DNA of 64,000 nt from CAJBLF01 sp964560855 (GTDB lineage: Bacteria > Patescibacteriota > Gracilibacteria > Absconditabacterales > Absconditicoccaceae), in assembly GCA_964560855.1 (NCBI GenBank), contig CAZLLU010000001.1, positions 1 to 64,000 of the forward strand, written 5' to 3'. Position 1 is the stretch's first letter. Every line of letters begins with the position of its first letter. The notes under the pieces were generated by a model. It did no database searches and was not told the DNA's origin. It worked only from the letters and a program-made list of their open reading frames with translations. The translations under genes and the position numbers were made by a program. Positions 11,363 through 23,053 of the stretch are shown here, piece by piece.

Positions 11363-11593
11363 ATGACAATCGGACCAAAAAAGAAAATTTCCCAAGCGAA
11401 AAGCCGTACAAGACATTCCACTCGGGAAGGATTAAATATCCAAAGGATGGTAGATACCTATAAGATTTCCGTATGCAAAAACTGTGGAGCTAAGAAGCTT
11501 TCTCACAGAGTTTGTCCAGTTTGTGGATATTACAAAGGAAAACAGGTATTGACGATCAAGAGCAAGAGCAAGGAAAAAATAGTGGACGCATAA
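11363..11593 (+). CDS. rpmF: 50S ribosomal protein L32
   Basis: A 76-residue protein with a basic N-terminus (KKKISQAKSRTRHS) and a four-cysteine zinc ribbon, CKNCGAKKLSHRVCPVCGYY, typical of zinc-bound L32. It is slightly longer than usual because of a Lys-rich C-terminal tail. It is translated in the same direction between rpmA and nusB. Confidence 0.93.
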   Translation: MTIGPKKKISQAKSRTRHSTREGLNIQRMVDTYKISVCKNCGAKKLSHRVCPVCGYYKGKQVLTIKSKSKEKIVDA

Positions 11594-11728
11594 TATATGG
11601 AGATGGAAAATTGAGAATAGAGAATTGAGAATAGAGAATTGTAAATGGAAAAATAATCTTTCAATATTTCAATCTTTACATATTTCAATTATAGTGAAGA
11701 AGATCTTTAGTCCCTTAGCCTATCATCC

Positions 11729-12265
11729 ATGAATATCAAACAAAGAATCAATGCAAGAAAGATAGTGTTGTCCTATCTGTATCAGCATTGTTTTTTTGTT
11801 AATCTGACGCATCAGGATAAAGTGCTTACTGACTCATTATTCATTGATTATATTTTCAAGACTGATGCAGGGATGTATGAAAAAGAAAAGGAAAAACTCA
11901 AAGAGCAAATAGAGGCATACGTGAAGATATATACTTTAGAAAATTTCAAAGAATTCGCTGACTGTTTCTTCGATGAACGGCCTAGTGAGGACATCGATTT
12001 CGACTATATTTCCAAGGTCGGCATCCATTTCACGAAATATATGGATGAGATAAAAAACAAGGTAAATGAACATATTCAGACTTTTGACTACGATCAGATG
12101 GATCCTCTTGATCAGGCGATATTTCTTCTCGGCTATACCGAATGGAAGGAACTGGAGACACCAAAAGAAGTGATACTCAATGAAATGATTGAGCTCGCGA
12201 AGCGTTATTCTGATGAATGAGCACCAAAGTTGATTAATTGAATAATGCACAAGATAGTGAATTAA
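11729..12265 (+). CDS. nusB: Transcription antitermination factor NusB
   Basis: A 178-residue, mostly helical protein. The C-terminal half is diagnostic: DPLDQAIFLLGYTEWKELE, then VILNEMIELAKRYSDEGAPKLINGIMHKI, the family's E-A-V-E-L-A-K-x-x-x-x-x-x-S-x-K-F-I-N-G-V-L pattern. Two TGA codons encode glycines of this block. The N-terminal part is longer and more charged than usual. NusB binds BoxA RNA with S10 to promote rRNA antitermination. A hairpin terminator follows the TAA. Confidence 0.9.
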
Positions 12266-12286
12266 ATAGTCTTATCATGAATCAAA

Positions 12287-12319
12287 AGAAAAACCCGGTG
12301 ATGAAACCAGGTTTTTTTT
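12287..12319. terminator. Bidirectional intrinsic terminator between nusB and the surface-protein genes
   Basis: A stem AAACCCGGT/ACCAGGTTT (one mismatch) is flanked by an A-rich run on the left and eight T on the right. It lies between convergent genes and can serve both strands. Confidence 0.75.
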
Positions 12320-12339
12320 ATATTTGTATTTTTATATGC

Positions 12340-15300
12340 TTATCTAGGGTTGTTCCTAGTGATATAAGATTGTAATTCAGTCAGGCTAGTGAAATATCTC
12401 ACAGCCAATAGTTTGTAGGACATATATCATCTGTCGGTATGGTAGATAGTATATTCCTTGCCATTAGGAGCTGTATATATCTGTGGAGAAAAAGTCGTAT
12501 CTACTTGGTGATTCCATACTTGTGGAGGAGGATTGTTAGTATCGATATACGCACGAAGAGCTTCGATGGTGGTGAAATATCTTACAGAAGAGAAGTCGCT
12601 TGATGTATATCATCCTTGAGTGGAGGTCTGTATAGTATATATTTTTCCGTTTGCAGCTATGTGTTTGGAAGGATTAGTATTGGTAAATATCCATGATGAA
12701 ACGCCATAGGTGTTGATATGGCAGTCACCAGGGTTCTTGCTATCGATGTATCTTGTGAGCGAATCACGGTTTGCAAAATATGTAATCACCTTAAAATTTG
12801 GTGAGGTGTATGCTGATCTTACAGTATCGAAAGTCACTGGATATTCCTTGCAGTTAGGTGCTATGTGGGAACCTGTAGCGGTACTTGGACTGCTAGGATC
12901 GATTCAAATTTCTTCATTGATGAGATCCTGGAGATATTGAAGATTGCAATCATTGGTGAAATCGATTTCATCTTCGAGCATACTCTGCATAGTATAGAGG
13001 AATTCTTCGTACATATTTTCATCTCCGGAATAATTTTCTACCAGGCTATCGAAAATATCTTGGATAGTTTCTTCATCTTCTTCTGATAAGGTACATCCAT
13101 CATCATCATTAGTCTTTGTGGTAACATTAAATTTAAGCTCTCTATTTGCTATCGTAAGGACTGATGAAATCGTTTTATCGTATCTATTGCTAGATCTGAG
13201 ATTAATAAACAACTGGTCGTCATTTTGGATCAGCGTGCCCGTTCATTTTTCGGTACCGTTTTCGTAGAGTATTCCATTATCATCAATGGTCGCTTGGAGA
13301 GAGAGCCCATCCTTGATACCTTCAATGGTTATCTCATTGGAATCGTAATAGGTCCTAAGATTAGCATCTTCCACTTCATCGAAATTCCATTCATCGGAAT
13401 CTATGGCTTCAAAGCGTCAAACATTGCTTCGTGAGGAAGTGTTGCCGTCTCTATCTCTCGCTTGCAGCCTCCAGTAGTAACTATCGCTTGTCGCATCGAA
13501 TTCAGTGCTTGGCCATCCAAAAGCTCCGGTAGTCGCTATGAATCCGGTATGTACGATATCCATGAAACTACTATCTTCCGCTATTTCGTAGACATATCCT
13601 TCGATTCCTGATCAGGTATCTGTAGCTGCTATCCATTCCCGCGTGATAAAGAAAAGATCTTCGCCGCTGAGCGGATAGGTAAGAGTAGGGGAGCTAGGTG
13701 GCGTAACATCTGATCCCTTGGTTGTTATGGTGAAGGTGCCGGTACCGAGTCCTATGGTGACATATCCCGTGATGGTCTGTGCATATCATGAACTGCTCTG
13801 TCCGATGGCTTTGATTTGGTTGCCGTTATAGACGAGTAATCCTGTAGTTCCTGAACTTACCATAGTAGACCCAGAATAGATTTCCAGTCGTCCTGAAGTG
13901 GTGACCGGGTCGAATGTTATGGAAGCAGAGACGCCAGTTTCGATTCATGAGACAGTTACCGTGCTTCCCGTAAAGATATCTACTGGCGTGCTTGTAAAAT
14001 TAGTGAAAGTAAATGATCACGTAGTCGGTGTCTGGCTAATATCTCTTGTTGTTATGACAAACCCCGTAGTAAGTGAACCGATAGTGAGGGTTCAGGTGAT
14101 AGTTTCGTTGTATCAATATCTGGTAAGTAGTTTGACTTGCAGAGTATCGCCATTACTGACGGTTCATGTAGTGGCATTGAGCGTAACTCAGCTTATGATC
14201 AGAGATCATGATGTTGTGGCAGGATCAAAGCTCAAGGTGACAGGTACAGTGATGTTGAGTACGCTAGCAGTAGATACGTTGGTAGTATACCAAGTATTCA
14301 ATTGTGCAATTCAGCTTGATTGGAAAGAAATATTTTCTGGATAATCATCCCGGATAGCGAACACTTCTGCGATATATTTACTTGCGTCGTATTGTGAAGA
14401 GATTTCAACGAGAATATCGTTATCATCATATCTAACAGGGATTCCTTGTTTGTAGAGATTGAGTCAGAACATATAATTGATGTAGGTATTGCCAGTTGAC
14501 CTGAATCATAAAGAGAATCACATATCAGAGCAGTTGCTGCTGAAGAGCGTAGTATTTGTTCATGAAAGTGTAGGATTAGCAGCATACAGACAAGAAGCGA
14601 TATTAGTTCCTGTGGTCATAGATCATCCGTTAGGGAAAAGAGATGAACTGCTAGGTCCAAGATACGTATCGTTTCCGTTCGTTCATTCAAAATCAGCGGT
14701 ATTGTCGTATAATTTGAACTCTCCATAATATTTGTTTCCAGGAGAATTGTAGAGTGCTTTGATTCCGATGGCATTTTTGAAGAGCATGATATCATTGAGG
14801 GTGTTGCCTGATGAGTTTTTCAAGGAAATACCCGCTTCGCTATTGTTATAGATAGCGGCTCTATTGATAATATTTTCTTGGGTAGTGAGATCTCAGAATA
14901 TACCTATTTTATTTCTATATGCCTGAAAGTTATTGATGGTGTTTCTATTGGATCCATCAGCAAATCGTATTCCATATCCGCTATTGTTGTATACTTGAGT
15001 ATTGTTGATGACGTTATAGTTTGAAGCATAGCTAAGATGGATACCAGCGATAAGATGATTGAAAGATTGCGTGTTGATAATGGTGTTGTGGTGCGAACTC
15101 TGTCCGAAATAGATACCGTATTTAGCGCTATTATATACCTGGACGTCATTGATAGTGGTATTGTTGGTAGCACCGTCAAATTGGATGCCCATGATTGCAG
15201 GTCCTGTAGGTATATTATTTATGTTGGAATAATATGCATCAACCTTGATGTTGTCGATGATGATGTTGTGCTTGTTGTTTGCGTAGAGGATACTTGTTGT

Positions 15301-16005
15301 TGCTCCACCGCCACTCTTGGTGAACCTTGTCTCGCCGTTTCCTACTAGCGCAATACAGTTGCCGTTGAAGACAAATCCATTACCGTCGATATTGCTGAAT
15401 CTATATTCGCTGCCGGTCAGTATATATATAGTGTGGTCTTCGAAATTATATGGTGTGAAAAATGAACCTCCGGTGAGCGTCTTTACTTGGAAGGCGGAAA
15501 GAGAACATCAGTTTGTCTCTCGATTCTCTGTGTACACTGATCCTGATCAGAAATATTGATTGACGAGATTCTGCTGGCTGGTAGAGAGCGATGATTCTGG
15601 CTCTGCAATGTATTTAGTTGTTACATAATCAGCTCAGTCATGACCATATTGCTCTAGTACTCCATTATTATACCATACTGGTGTAATCTGTTTAGGTATA
15701 TTCAAACCGAAGATATATCTTATAGGTTTAGTTGCAGTGAATGTTTGTATCCCTCTTAATCATGTCCGAGTGCTTCCATTCAATAACCATTGTCCACTAC
15801 CATTTTGTGGGTTGGTAAATCGATCATATCATAAAGTTGTGGATCATGTATCTATTGATCCATATGACCATGACGCAATAGGTAGAATACTTCCCAATAT
15901 CACACCAGATGATCATGAGTCAAAAGAATACCCTGTGGTGTTGTTAAATAATTTTAGGGTACCATAAACTTCAAACAGAGCGTTGCTTCAGTTGATTCAT
16001 GTAGT
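12340..16005 (-). CDS. Large surface protein B with parallel beta-helix and APNGK C-terminal module (5' end lost in gap)
   Basis: At least 1221 residues in one frame with TGA as Gly; the frame is open into the N gap. A start with a plausible exported N-terminus (MKLPF) lies just across the gap at 16121. From the visible N-terminal side: Gly/Ser/Thr-rich beta sandwich-like sequence, then at about 14893-15192 right-handed beta-helix repeats (N-x-I-x-N-x-x-x-Y-N-x-x-x-G-I), FN3-like segments starting PPSSPTL, an acidic helical region (LSEEDEETIQDIF), then three copies of a 50-60-residue repeat with x-A-P/A-N-G-K-x-Y and R-Y-F-T-x-L-x-x-L-x-x-Y-I-x-x-N-N-P. A paralog is encoded upstream. Cell-surface adhesion or glycan binding is inferred, not shown. 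Confidence 0.8.
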
Positions 16006-16105
16006 NNNNNNNNNNNNNNNNNNNNNNNNNNNNNNNNNNNNNNNNNNNNNNNNNNNNNNNNNNNNNNNNNNNNNNNNNNNNNNNNNNNNNNNNNNNNNNN
16101 NNNNN
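16006..16105. other. Assembly gap (100 N)
   Basis: Exactly 100 N, the conventional size for a gap of unknown length. It removes the 5' part of surface protein B, and the length of that gene cannot be determined from this window. Confidence 0.99.
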
Positions 16106-16137
16106 GGAATGGCAACTTCATAACTACATGATAGATG

Positions 16138-16264
16138 ATAAATGTTGAATGTTGAATGTTGAATGTATGAACTGTTATTTTATGGACTATTGTAAGGGAA
16201 TTATAGATGATAATAAGACCTTACATACATTATTCATTATTAATTGTTCATTGTTCATTAGATC
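16138..16264. repeat. Spacer words with opposing arms
   Basis: Tandem ATGTTGAATGTTGAATGTTG is followed about 80 bases later by CATTATTCATTATTAATTG and TTCATTGTTCATT. These are the same word families found in other spacers of the window. No gene is seen. Confidence 0.55.
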
Positions 16265-18979
16265 TTATCGTTGACTAGGATTATTCTTATCTATGTAGCT
16301 CTTGAGCTCTGAAAGACTTGAGAAGTATCTGACTTTCATAAGCTTATAGGACATAAATCATCTGTCGGTCTTATAGATTTTGTATTCCTTGCCATTAGGC
16401 GCAGCATAGACGATAGGGATAAATGATGTATCCAAGGTATGCTTTCGGATATCCTTGGCAGGATTCCTGAGGTCTATATATGATTTGATGCCTTGCAATG
16501 AATCGAAGTATTTAGGCGTAATGAATTCTTCTGCAGAATATCCACCGTATTGGCCTACGAGATTATAGATCTTGCCGTTAGGTGCTACATGGACCATAGG
16601 ATCTTCGCTTGATGTCCGATAGTTGTTTCTGTATGTGTTGATGTGGCAATCTCCTGGATTATAGTAGTCGAGATGTCTGATGAGCGATTCACGGTTGATG
16701 AAATAATATCTGTTCATCATGTCAGGAGAATAATATGCTCCTTCTGTGACATCATATCCTATAGTATATTCCTTACAGTTAGGGGTGATATGATCTCTAG
16801 TGTCGATACCTTCATTGCCGAAGTCGTCTTCGACAAGTTCGAGAAGGTATTCGAGCGTACAGCTGCTGCTGAAGTCTGATTCATCTTCTACCATGCTTTG
16901 GAACGTATTGAGGAATTCAGAATATTTCGAGATGTCGTTATTGTACTCATCCTTAAGCTCTGCATAGATGTTTTGGATAACAAGTTTTTCCGCAGTACTT
17001 AGCGCACAATCGCTATCCTTGGTTGTAACAAAGAAGGCTCCAGTTCTTCCGAGAATGCTAAGTTCTGATGATACGGTTTTGTTAAATTCATTACTTGAAA
17101 CGAGCTCTATGTAGATAGTATCGTTCGAAGAAACTAATCCTGTCGTTCCTACGCCGGTATTGTTGTTGATGAAGAGCATTCCCTTGGAGATAGTCAAGAG
17201 TGTAGGTCAAGTGAGACCAAAGATATAAATAGGATCTGATCTATAGACTGTATCCAGATCCGCATTCGTGATAGAGATAACTGGACTCACAATCATGATA
17301 CCTGTTCATGCAGCGCAGTAGCTCTGTGATGTGCTGAACGTGATGATGTCTGATATTCCTCTCAATCCTACAGTATCCACAGCCACCATTCTTAGATAAT
17401 AGGTTCCGAGAGGGAGTGATGAGATAGTAAGCTGTGTTGTTGTAACAGTATTAGGTAGAGTTCCGCTGAGAATGATATCAGTCATGCCTGTAGTCGTTGA
17501 AATCTCATACGCATAATGCGAAAGCTGAGATCCACTATCCGTAGAAGGTGTCCATGTGATGGTCATTGGCGTGGATGGACATGCGTATGTTCCGCTTGTT
17601 GGTGTAGTTATTGTAGGTGATGTTGGAGGTAGTGTATCCATAAATATCCTCTTTGCAGCGTTGGTATAGGTACAATCTCCTGATGTGCCGGTAGTGGTAT
17701 ATGAGCTATAAAAATAGTTCCGCTGATTAGTACCGCTAAGTTGTACTGGATAAGAAACGAAATCTTGGAAGATATCATGTCCTACATATCAACCTATATA
17801 TCAAGTAGAAGAAGGATCAACCCGAGGTGAGAAATCTCCTGTTATGGTTGTTTGATTAGGTGCTGTTGCAGCCCGTTGTAAGATGATACCTGTTTTGTTG
17901 GTATAATATGATCCCAATGAAGTGCTAGTGATAAACTGTCATGTAGACAATGGTAAGAAATTTATCTCTCCTTGGAAATTAGGATCGCAGCCCGTACCTG
18001 AAGGTAAAGTTCATCATGATGCAATAACTTGGAATGGCTGTTCTCAGCCACAAGGGATACCGCCTCCTCAACTATAGAGGATGTTACAGATTGCTGTATA
18101 GTTTCCGGCAGGAAGTGATGCACCAGTTGTCCGCCGTTGTGTTGATCAAGTATTTAGTGTGGTATCGCTATAGACGATTTGTGTGCCGCCGGAAATGATA
18201 TCTAGTCCGTATCCTGCTACGCTGTTTCCTTGACAGATAAATGATCCATTATTTGTTCCTTCGTAGAAAGATGTACTCACATCGAAGCTCGCACAATAAG
18301 GGAGATTCATGCTGAGCGCTGCGATACCTCCATTATCATCAAAGATGTATCCGTTGTGGACGCCGGAGAGGATAGAGAGCGTATGATCAAAGTTTGTTCA
18401 TGTCTCGATTTCGTTGCCAGTAAAATCATAGCTTACGCCAGCGAACATATGGAAATCACCGACTCCACTCAATGTATGGTTGATCTGTCCATAAATCTCA
18501 TTGGCTGCTGGGATATATCCTCAGCTCTGTGTGCTACAGTTGGTGTAGAAACCGTGTTCTATGGTCATACCATCATAGCCGGTAGCGGAATAATCTTGCA
18601 ATGCGGTTAGATTACCACTATCCAAAGGCCGGATGGTCCGTCATCTCTGGTTGTTATAATAGATTCCTCTGAGTTTATCTGTACAGGTAATAGCCTGAGC
18701 TCAGTTATTGATTTCGATGGTTTCGTTGTATCCTGTCTCTATTCCTTCCCAGAAAATGATACCTACGAAGTCGTTTCCTCCGTAATTGAAATGGGCGTTG
18801 GAATAGTATCCCGTATCTATCCAGGTGAAAATGGAAGAAAGCTGGTCCTCAAATGGAAGTGTTTGAGCATACATGAATTTGAAGGTCGTAATAAACGCCG
18901 CCAAAAAAACTGCTGCTCCGATAAAAAACCTCTTGAGACCTGGAAGTTGGCGATAGTGATGCTTGATAGTCTTGATCAT
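16265..18979 (-). CDS. Large surface protein A, paralog of protein B
   Basis: A 904-residue protein in one frame with TGA as Gly. Residues about 17-38 form a hydrophobic signal or anchor helix ending near MYAQ. A long Gly/Ser/Thr/Asn-rich beta region follows, then one FN3-like domain beginning TLPPTSPTITTPTSGTY. After it comes an acidic helical segment (LSTAEKLVIQNIYAELKDEY) and three C-terminal repeats: P-N-C-K-E-Y-T-I, A-P-N-G-K-I-Y-N-L and A-P-N-G-K-E-Y-K-I, each followed by a Y-F-x-x-x-x-x-L-x-x-Y/H-I/L-D-x-x-N-P segment. The last 280 or so residues closely parallel protein B, implying duplication. Exported and probably surface-attached; ligand unknown. Confidence 0.85.
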
Positions 18980-19128
18980 TGCTATGATTTCAAACAGTAA
19001 AGATTAATATACGATACTATTATATTCCCGGAGAGCGAATAATCAAAAAAACACTGCCTTTGTACCTATATTAGGTTGACAGTATTCTGAAAATAGTTTT
19101 AATATGCTTTGTGATATATTTCTCGCTT

Positions 19129-20517
19129 CTAAGGCACAATAGTTTGAAATATTTTCGGGATGTGGGTGTCTTCCGTATACGTGGTGAAGAGTTTTTTTTC
19201 GAGATACTGGAGGTTATCCGGCGATAGGGTAGGTACTACCTTATTTTTGAATAATTCCATGATCGGAGGAATCTGAATATTATTTTTTATTTTTTCATAC
19301 TGGAGGTACATTGCGTAAGTGACTTCTTCATTGGTTCCGACACATTCGAACGGCTTGATGCCTTCGATACCCAAAAGCTCTTTGTAGAGAGAAGATAATC
19401 CTTCGTTGTCGTATAGCTCCTGGCCGAAAATCTTGAGTGCATCTTCATCGCTGATGAATGGTCTCAATATCACATAGACAAAGGCACATTTCGGACAGTG
19501 GCCGCATCGGCGATGCTCCGTAGTTTTGTTGGCTTCTATGATCTTAAAATTGTTGTTGCAGCTGCTGAAAGTATCGAAATATTGAGGATAGCTACTGAAA
19601 AGCTTCGCTATCTTGAGTTCGTAGAACCCTCTCAGAAGGCTGAAATACGTGATATCAGGGGAAATATATATTTTGACATACTGATCAAAATCTGATTCAA
19701 ATTGATAGCTTTTGGATCGTTGATGATTGATCTCTATCCCGTCGAGGACAGTGTTCCCTTCATTGGCGCTTTTTTCATTGGACATGACGATATATTTGTA
19801 ATCATAGAGATAAGCAGCAGTCACGAGGACGAATGCTATGATGCCGCTGATCGGTACATGACCATTGTAATATCCTTGAGTATTCATCTCAAAAAGTTTG
19901 GGATCCATAGTTCTTTTCATGACCAATCTCGGAACGCCCACCTTGTCGTTCACGGCTTTATGGAGATAATAATCCTTTCCGAAAGTAGAGGTGTAAAACG
20001 GTATATTCAGTTTTTTGATCAATTCGATGCTGACGAGACTATCTTTACCGCCCCCAATTGCGATCATGGTCATGTCAGAATTAGTGAGGAATGGCGTATT
20101 TGGACTCTCTTGATCTCCATCAACGAAGTGCACGATGTCCTTTGGCGATATATTGTTGGTGAAGAAAAATTCTCCCAGTCATTGGACGTAAAAAGTGGTC
20201 CAGAATTTCTTCTGGTCTTCTGAAAGCCTTCCCTTTGTTACGATGAGTTTCTTGGTAGGAAAAAGCTTGTAATAGCTTATGCCTATAGCAAGGGAGAGGT
20301 GAAAGAGGAGGGTATCCATGATCTTGGGGTCTATGGTGTTGATAGGTGAAAATCCTGGAGAAGTGAAATCAATGACTTCCGTGAATTTGACCTCGTTGTC
20401 GAAGGAATAAAAAAAAGACGCTTTGAGGGTCTTCGGGTCAAAAGCGTATCCATCGAAAGAGAAGGTCTGAAAAGCTTTCATTCCTTTAAAAGGAAAAATA
20501 AAAGTCATCTTCACCAT
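19129..20517 (-). CDS. murL: UDP-MurNAc-L-Ala-L-Glu epimerase (MurL)
   Basis: A 462-residue cytosolic protein; one TGA (about 20176-20178) joins its two halves. Residues near 145 carry the PP-loop-like AIGGGKDSLVSIELIKKL, followed by MSNEKSANEGN, EINHQRSKSYQFE and a cysteine cluster CGHCPKCAF, all in the order known for MurL. MurL converts UDP-MurNAc-L-Ala-L-Glu to the D-Glu form in an ATP-dependent reaction, and is known to work with a MurD variant (MurD2) that adds L-Glu. A MurD gene lies directly upstream in the opposite direction, which supports the call. The family assignment is by motif memory, not by search. Confidence 0.82.
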
Positions 20518-20746
20518 AGCTATCGTAGCTGGAAAATCAAGGATAATATTTTGTTATGATATATCATTGACGTTTAATGAAAAGTATATATAAGACGAAT
20601 ATAAAAACATAATGAAATTAGGACAAATTTGTCTATTTTTTTATTTATGTCTGTTTTTGCGATTTTGCCATTTTTTTTCAAATTGCATTTATCAAGAAAA
20701 AGACTATGTTCAAAATAAGAAAAATCTTATATCCTTATCGAGATAT

Positions 20747-22144
20747 ATGTTTCCTTTTGAGGAATTTCACAACAAGAAAATAGCCATCCTCTGATACGGA
20801 AGAGAAGGGAAATCCTCGCTTCAGTTTCTCCTAAAAATCGGAGTTCTGCCAAGGGATATCACTATTCTTGATGCAGTGAAAAAAATAGAAGAACTGACAA
20901 CAAATTTCGAATATCTCGGTCAGACGTTCGGGATAGATCCGGAATTCAATCTCATCTTCTGAGATAATTATCTCGATGATCTTAAATCTTTTGATATCAT
21001 AATCAAAACGCCGGGAATCTCGATCTATCACAGCAAGATTTTCCCTTACAGAAAAAAAATAACAACACAGGCACAGATATTTTTTGATCATTATCAGGGA
21101 AAAATAATCGCAGTTTCTGGGACTAAAGGCAAATCGACTACCGCAACCTTGACTTATGAAATGATAAAACGTGCCGGCAAAGACGTCAAACTTATAGGAA
21201 ATATCGGTAATCCGGTACTGAACTATCTCGATATGGAGCATCCGGACTCACAAAAAAGTGAATATGCAGTGTTCGAGATTTCAAGCTATATGCTGGAATG
21301 ACTCGTCAAAAAAAATTATATCAGCATTTTGCTCAATATCTATTCAGATCACATCGATCGGCATAATGGTTTCGAAAACTACAAAAATGCCAAGATGAAT
21401 CTACTCAACGGCAGTGAGCATAATCTCGTAAGGGATGAAATTCTTGAAAAAAATGATTTCACTGATGAACAGATAAAAACACTACATATCAATACCTTTG
21501 GGCACAAAGGGGAGTTTTCATACCAAGAAGGGGAATTTATGACGAAGAATACGAAGGTGTTTAGCAATGAGGGGATCCTCATCAAAGGAGAACATAATAT
21601 GATGAATATCTCTGCGGTCCTCGGTGTTTGTGCAATAATGAAGATAGATCCTACCATCCTCAAAGATACACTCAAGGAATTTAACTGACTTCCACATAGG
21701 ATGGAAAATGTCGGAAAATTCGGAGGTATTACCTGGATCGACGATGCTATCTCTACGACACCAGAAAGCACTATCCAAGCTATCCAGACGTTCGGAAATG
21801 ATGTCGATACAATATTTTTATGAGGAACGGATAGGGGATATGTTTTCGATGATTTGATTGCTTGCATTCGTAAACATGGTATCAGGAATGTAGTAGTATT
21901 TCCGGATTCATGAAAGAGGATTGCAGAGACAATCAAAGACGAGGAAATGCCAACAGGAAAGGAAATCGTCTATACAAAGATATTTCAGACCAATGATATG
22001 AAAGAAGCAGTAAAATTCGCTTACGAGTTTACAAAAAACGGAAAGATATGTCTGCTATCGACAGCGTCTCCAAGCTATAGCATTTGGAAAAATTTTGAGG
22101 AAAAGGGTAATTTATTCCAGCAATATATCAAAGAATTTGCATAA
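20747..22144 (+). CDS. murD: UDP-N-acetylmuramoyl-L-alanine--glutamate ligase (MurD type, possibly MurD2)
   Basis: A 465-residue Mur ligase with several TGA glycines. The N-terminal Rossmann motif is IAILGYGREGKSS. The ATP loop is AVSGTKGKSTTATLTYE, then FEISSYMLEGL and LNIYSDHIDRHNGFENY of the central domain, and WIDDAISTTPESTIQAI and FLGGTDRG of the C-terminal domain, all Mur-ligase hallmarks. The start at 20747 (MFPFEEFHNKKIAIL) is preferred over an upstream ATG at 20612 that would add a hydrophobic extension unsuitable for a cytosolic enzyme. Beside murL it probably adds L-Glu; specificity is inferred from context only. Confidence 0.85.
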
Positions 22145-22168
22145 TTTTACCTATATTATCCGCTAATT

Positions 22169-22810
22169 ATGAAAAGATTGATATTGTTGTTATCCGGAAT
22201 GGTATTATTCGGATTCACGTTTGCTCATCAGCCGAGATTAATCTTTGAACAGCCTATCGGACAGATCGTAGCGGTCGAACATCCTGAAATTTCACAAGCA
22301 TTTTATGGGATACTTTCTGGTCAAACAGATATCTACCAAATTATTTCTGATACGGGATTCTTGCTGTATGCAAATATCGTAGTCCCTGATCAGGAAGGGC
22401 AGAGGACAGATTTCGTTATAGAAATAGTTGAACCCGAGAATGTATCGACGAGATTAGAATGAGCTACGCTGACATGGACAGATTTTTTTGAGCCATTCGG
22501 TGGCGATGCATATCTTAAGTGACCGAAATTCGAAAAACAAGTTGGTCCTGGGGTCTATACTATCAAAGTCTCTAATCCTGATAATCAAGGGAAATATTCG
22601 CTCGCTATAGGGAAGATCGAGAGTTTCCCATTTAATGAGATGGTAAATACCTATAAACTGATGCCAACGCTCAAAACGGTTTTTTTTGAAAAGCCACGAT
22701 ATACTACATTCTGGAATTATGTATGATTGATGATAGTAGTGACAGGTGGGGTGATGATTATAGTGATCCGATGAATAACAAAGTTGGTGAGATATATCAA
22801 ACATAAATAG
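22169..22810 (+). CDS. Exported, membrane-anchored protein of unknown function
   Basis: A 213-residue protein 24 bases after murD and probably cotranscribed with it. It has a clear signal peptide (RLILLLSGMVLFGFTFAHQ), an extracytoplasmic beta-rich domain of about 160 residues with GPGVYTIKVSNPDNQGKYSLAIG, and a C-terminal membrane helix (about 185-206) followed by a basic tail. Four TGA codons are read as Gly. The domain resembles exported proteins with a single beta-sandwich, but I do not recognise a named family. Confidence 0.75.
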
Positions 22811-23053
22811 AAAGAATTAAGTTTAGAAGCCAAATCAGCGATAATAATAGGCAATTTTTTGGTAACCAAAAAATAAAAAAATTAAAAAAAGGGATTGCGA
22901 TATGAACAAAGACATCAAGTTTTCCTAAAAATGGAATCAGTAAATTATCTAAGAATCTGAATTATCCGTTGCTCTTGTCATTTAGTTTGAAAATGATCCA
23001 TAAATCACTATACTTTCCGCCACGTGCATTTTTTTTATACTCTTTAAACATAT

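Noticed and set aside
13898..14344. Plus-strand frame of 148 codons inside surface protein B
   Set aside because: It arises from the Ser/Thr/Gly-rich composition of the opposite strand and has no domain.
16138..16165. CRISPR or satellite array
   Set aside because: Only a short run of seven-base words; no spacers.
20612..20746. Upstream ATG start for murD giving a hydrophobic N-terminal extension
   Set aside because: MurD is cytosolic and starts shortly before its Rossmann motif. The start at 20747 gives the normal length.
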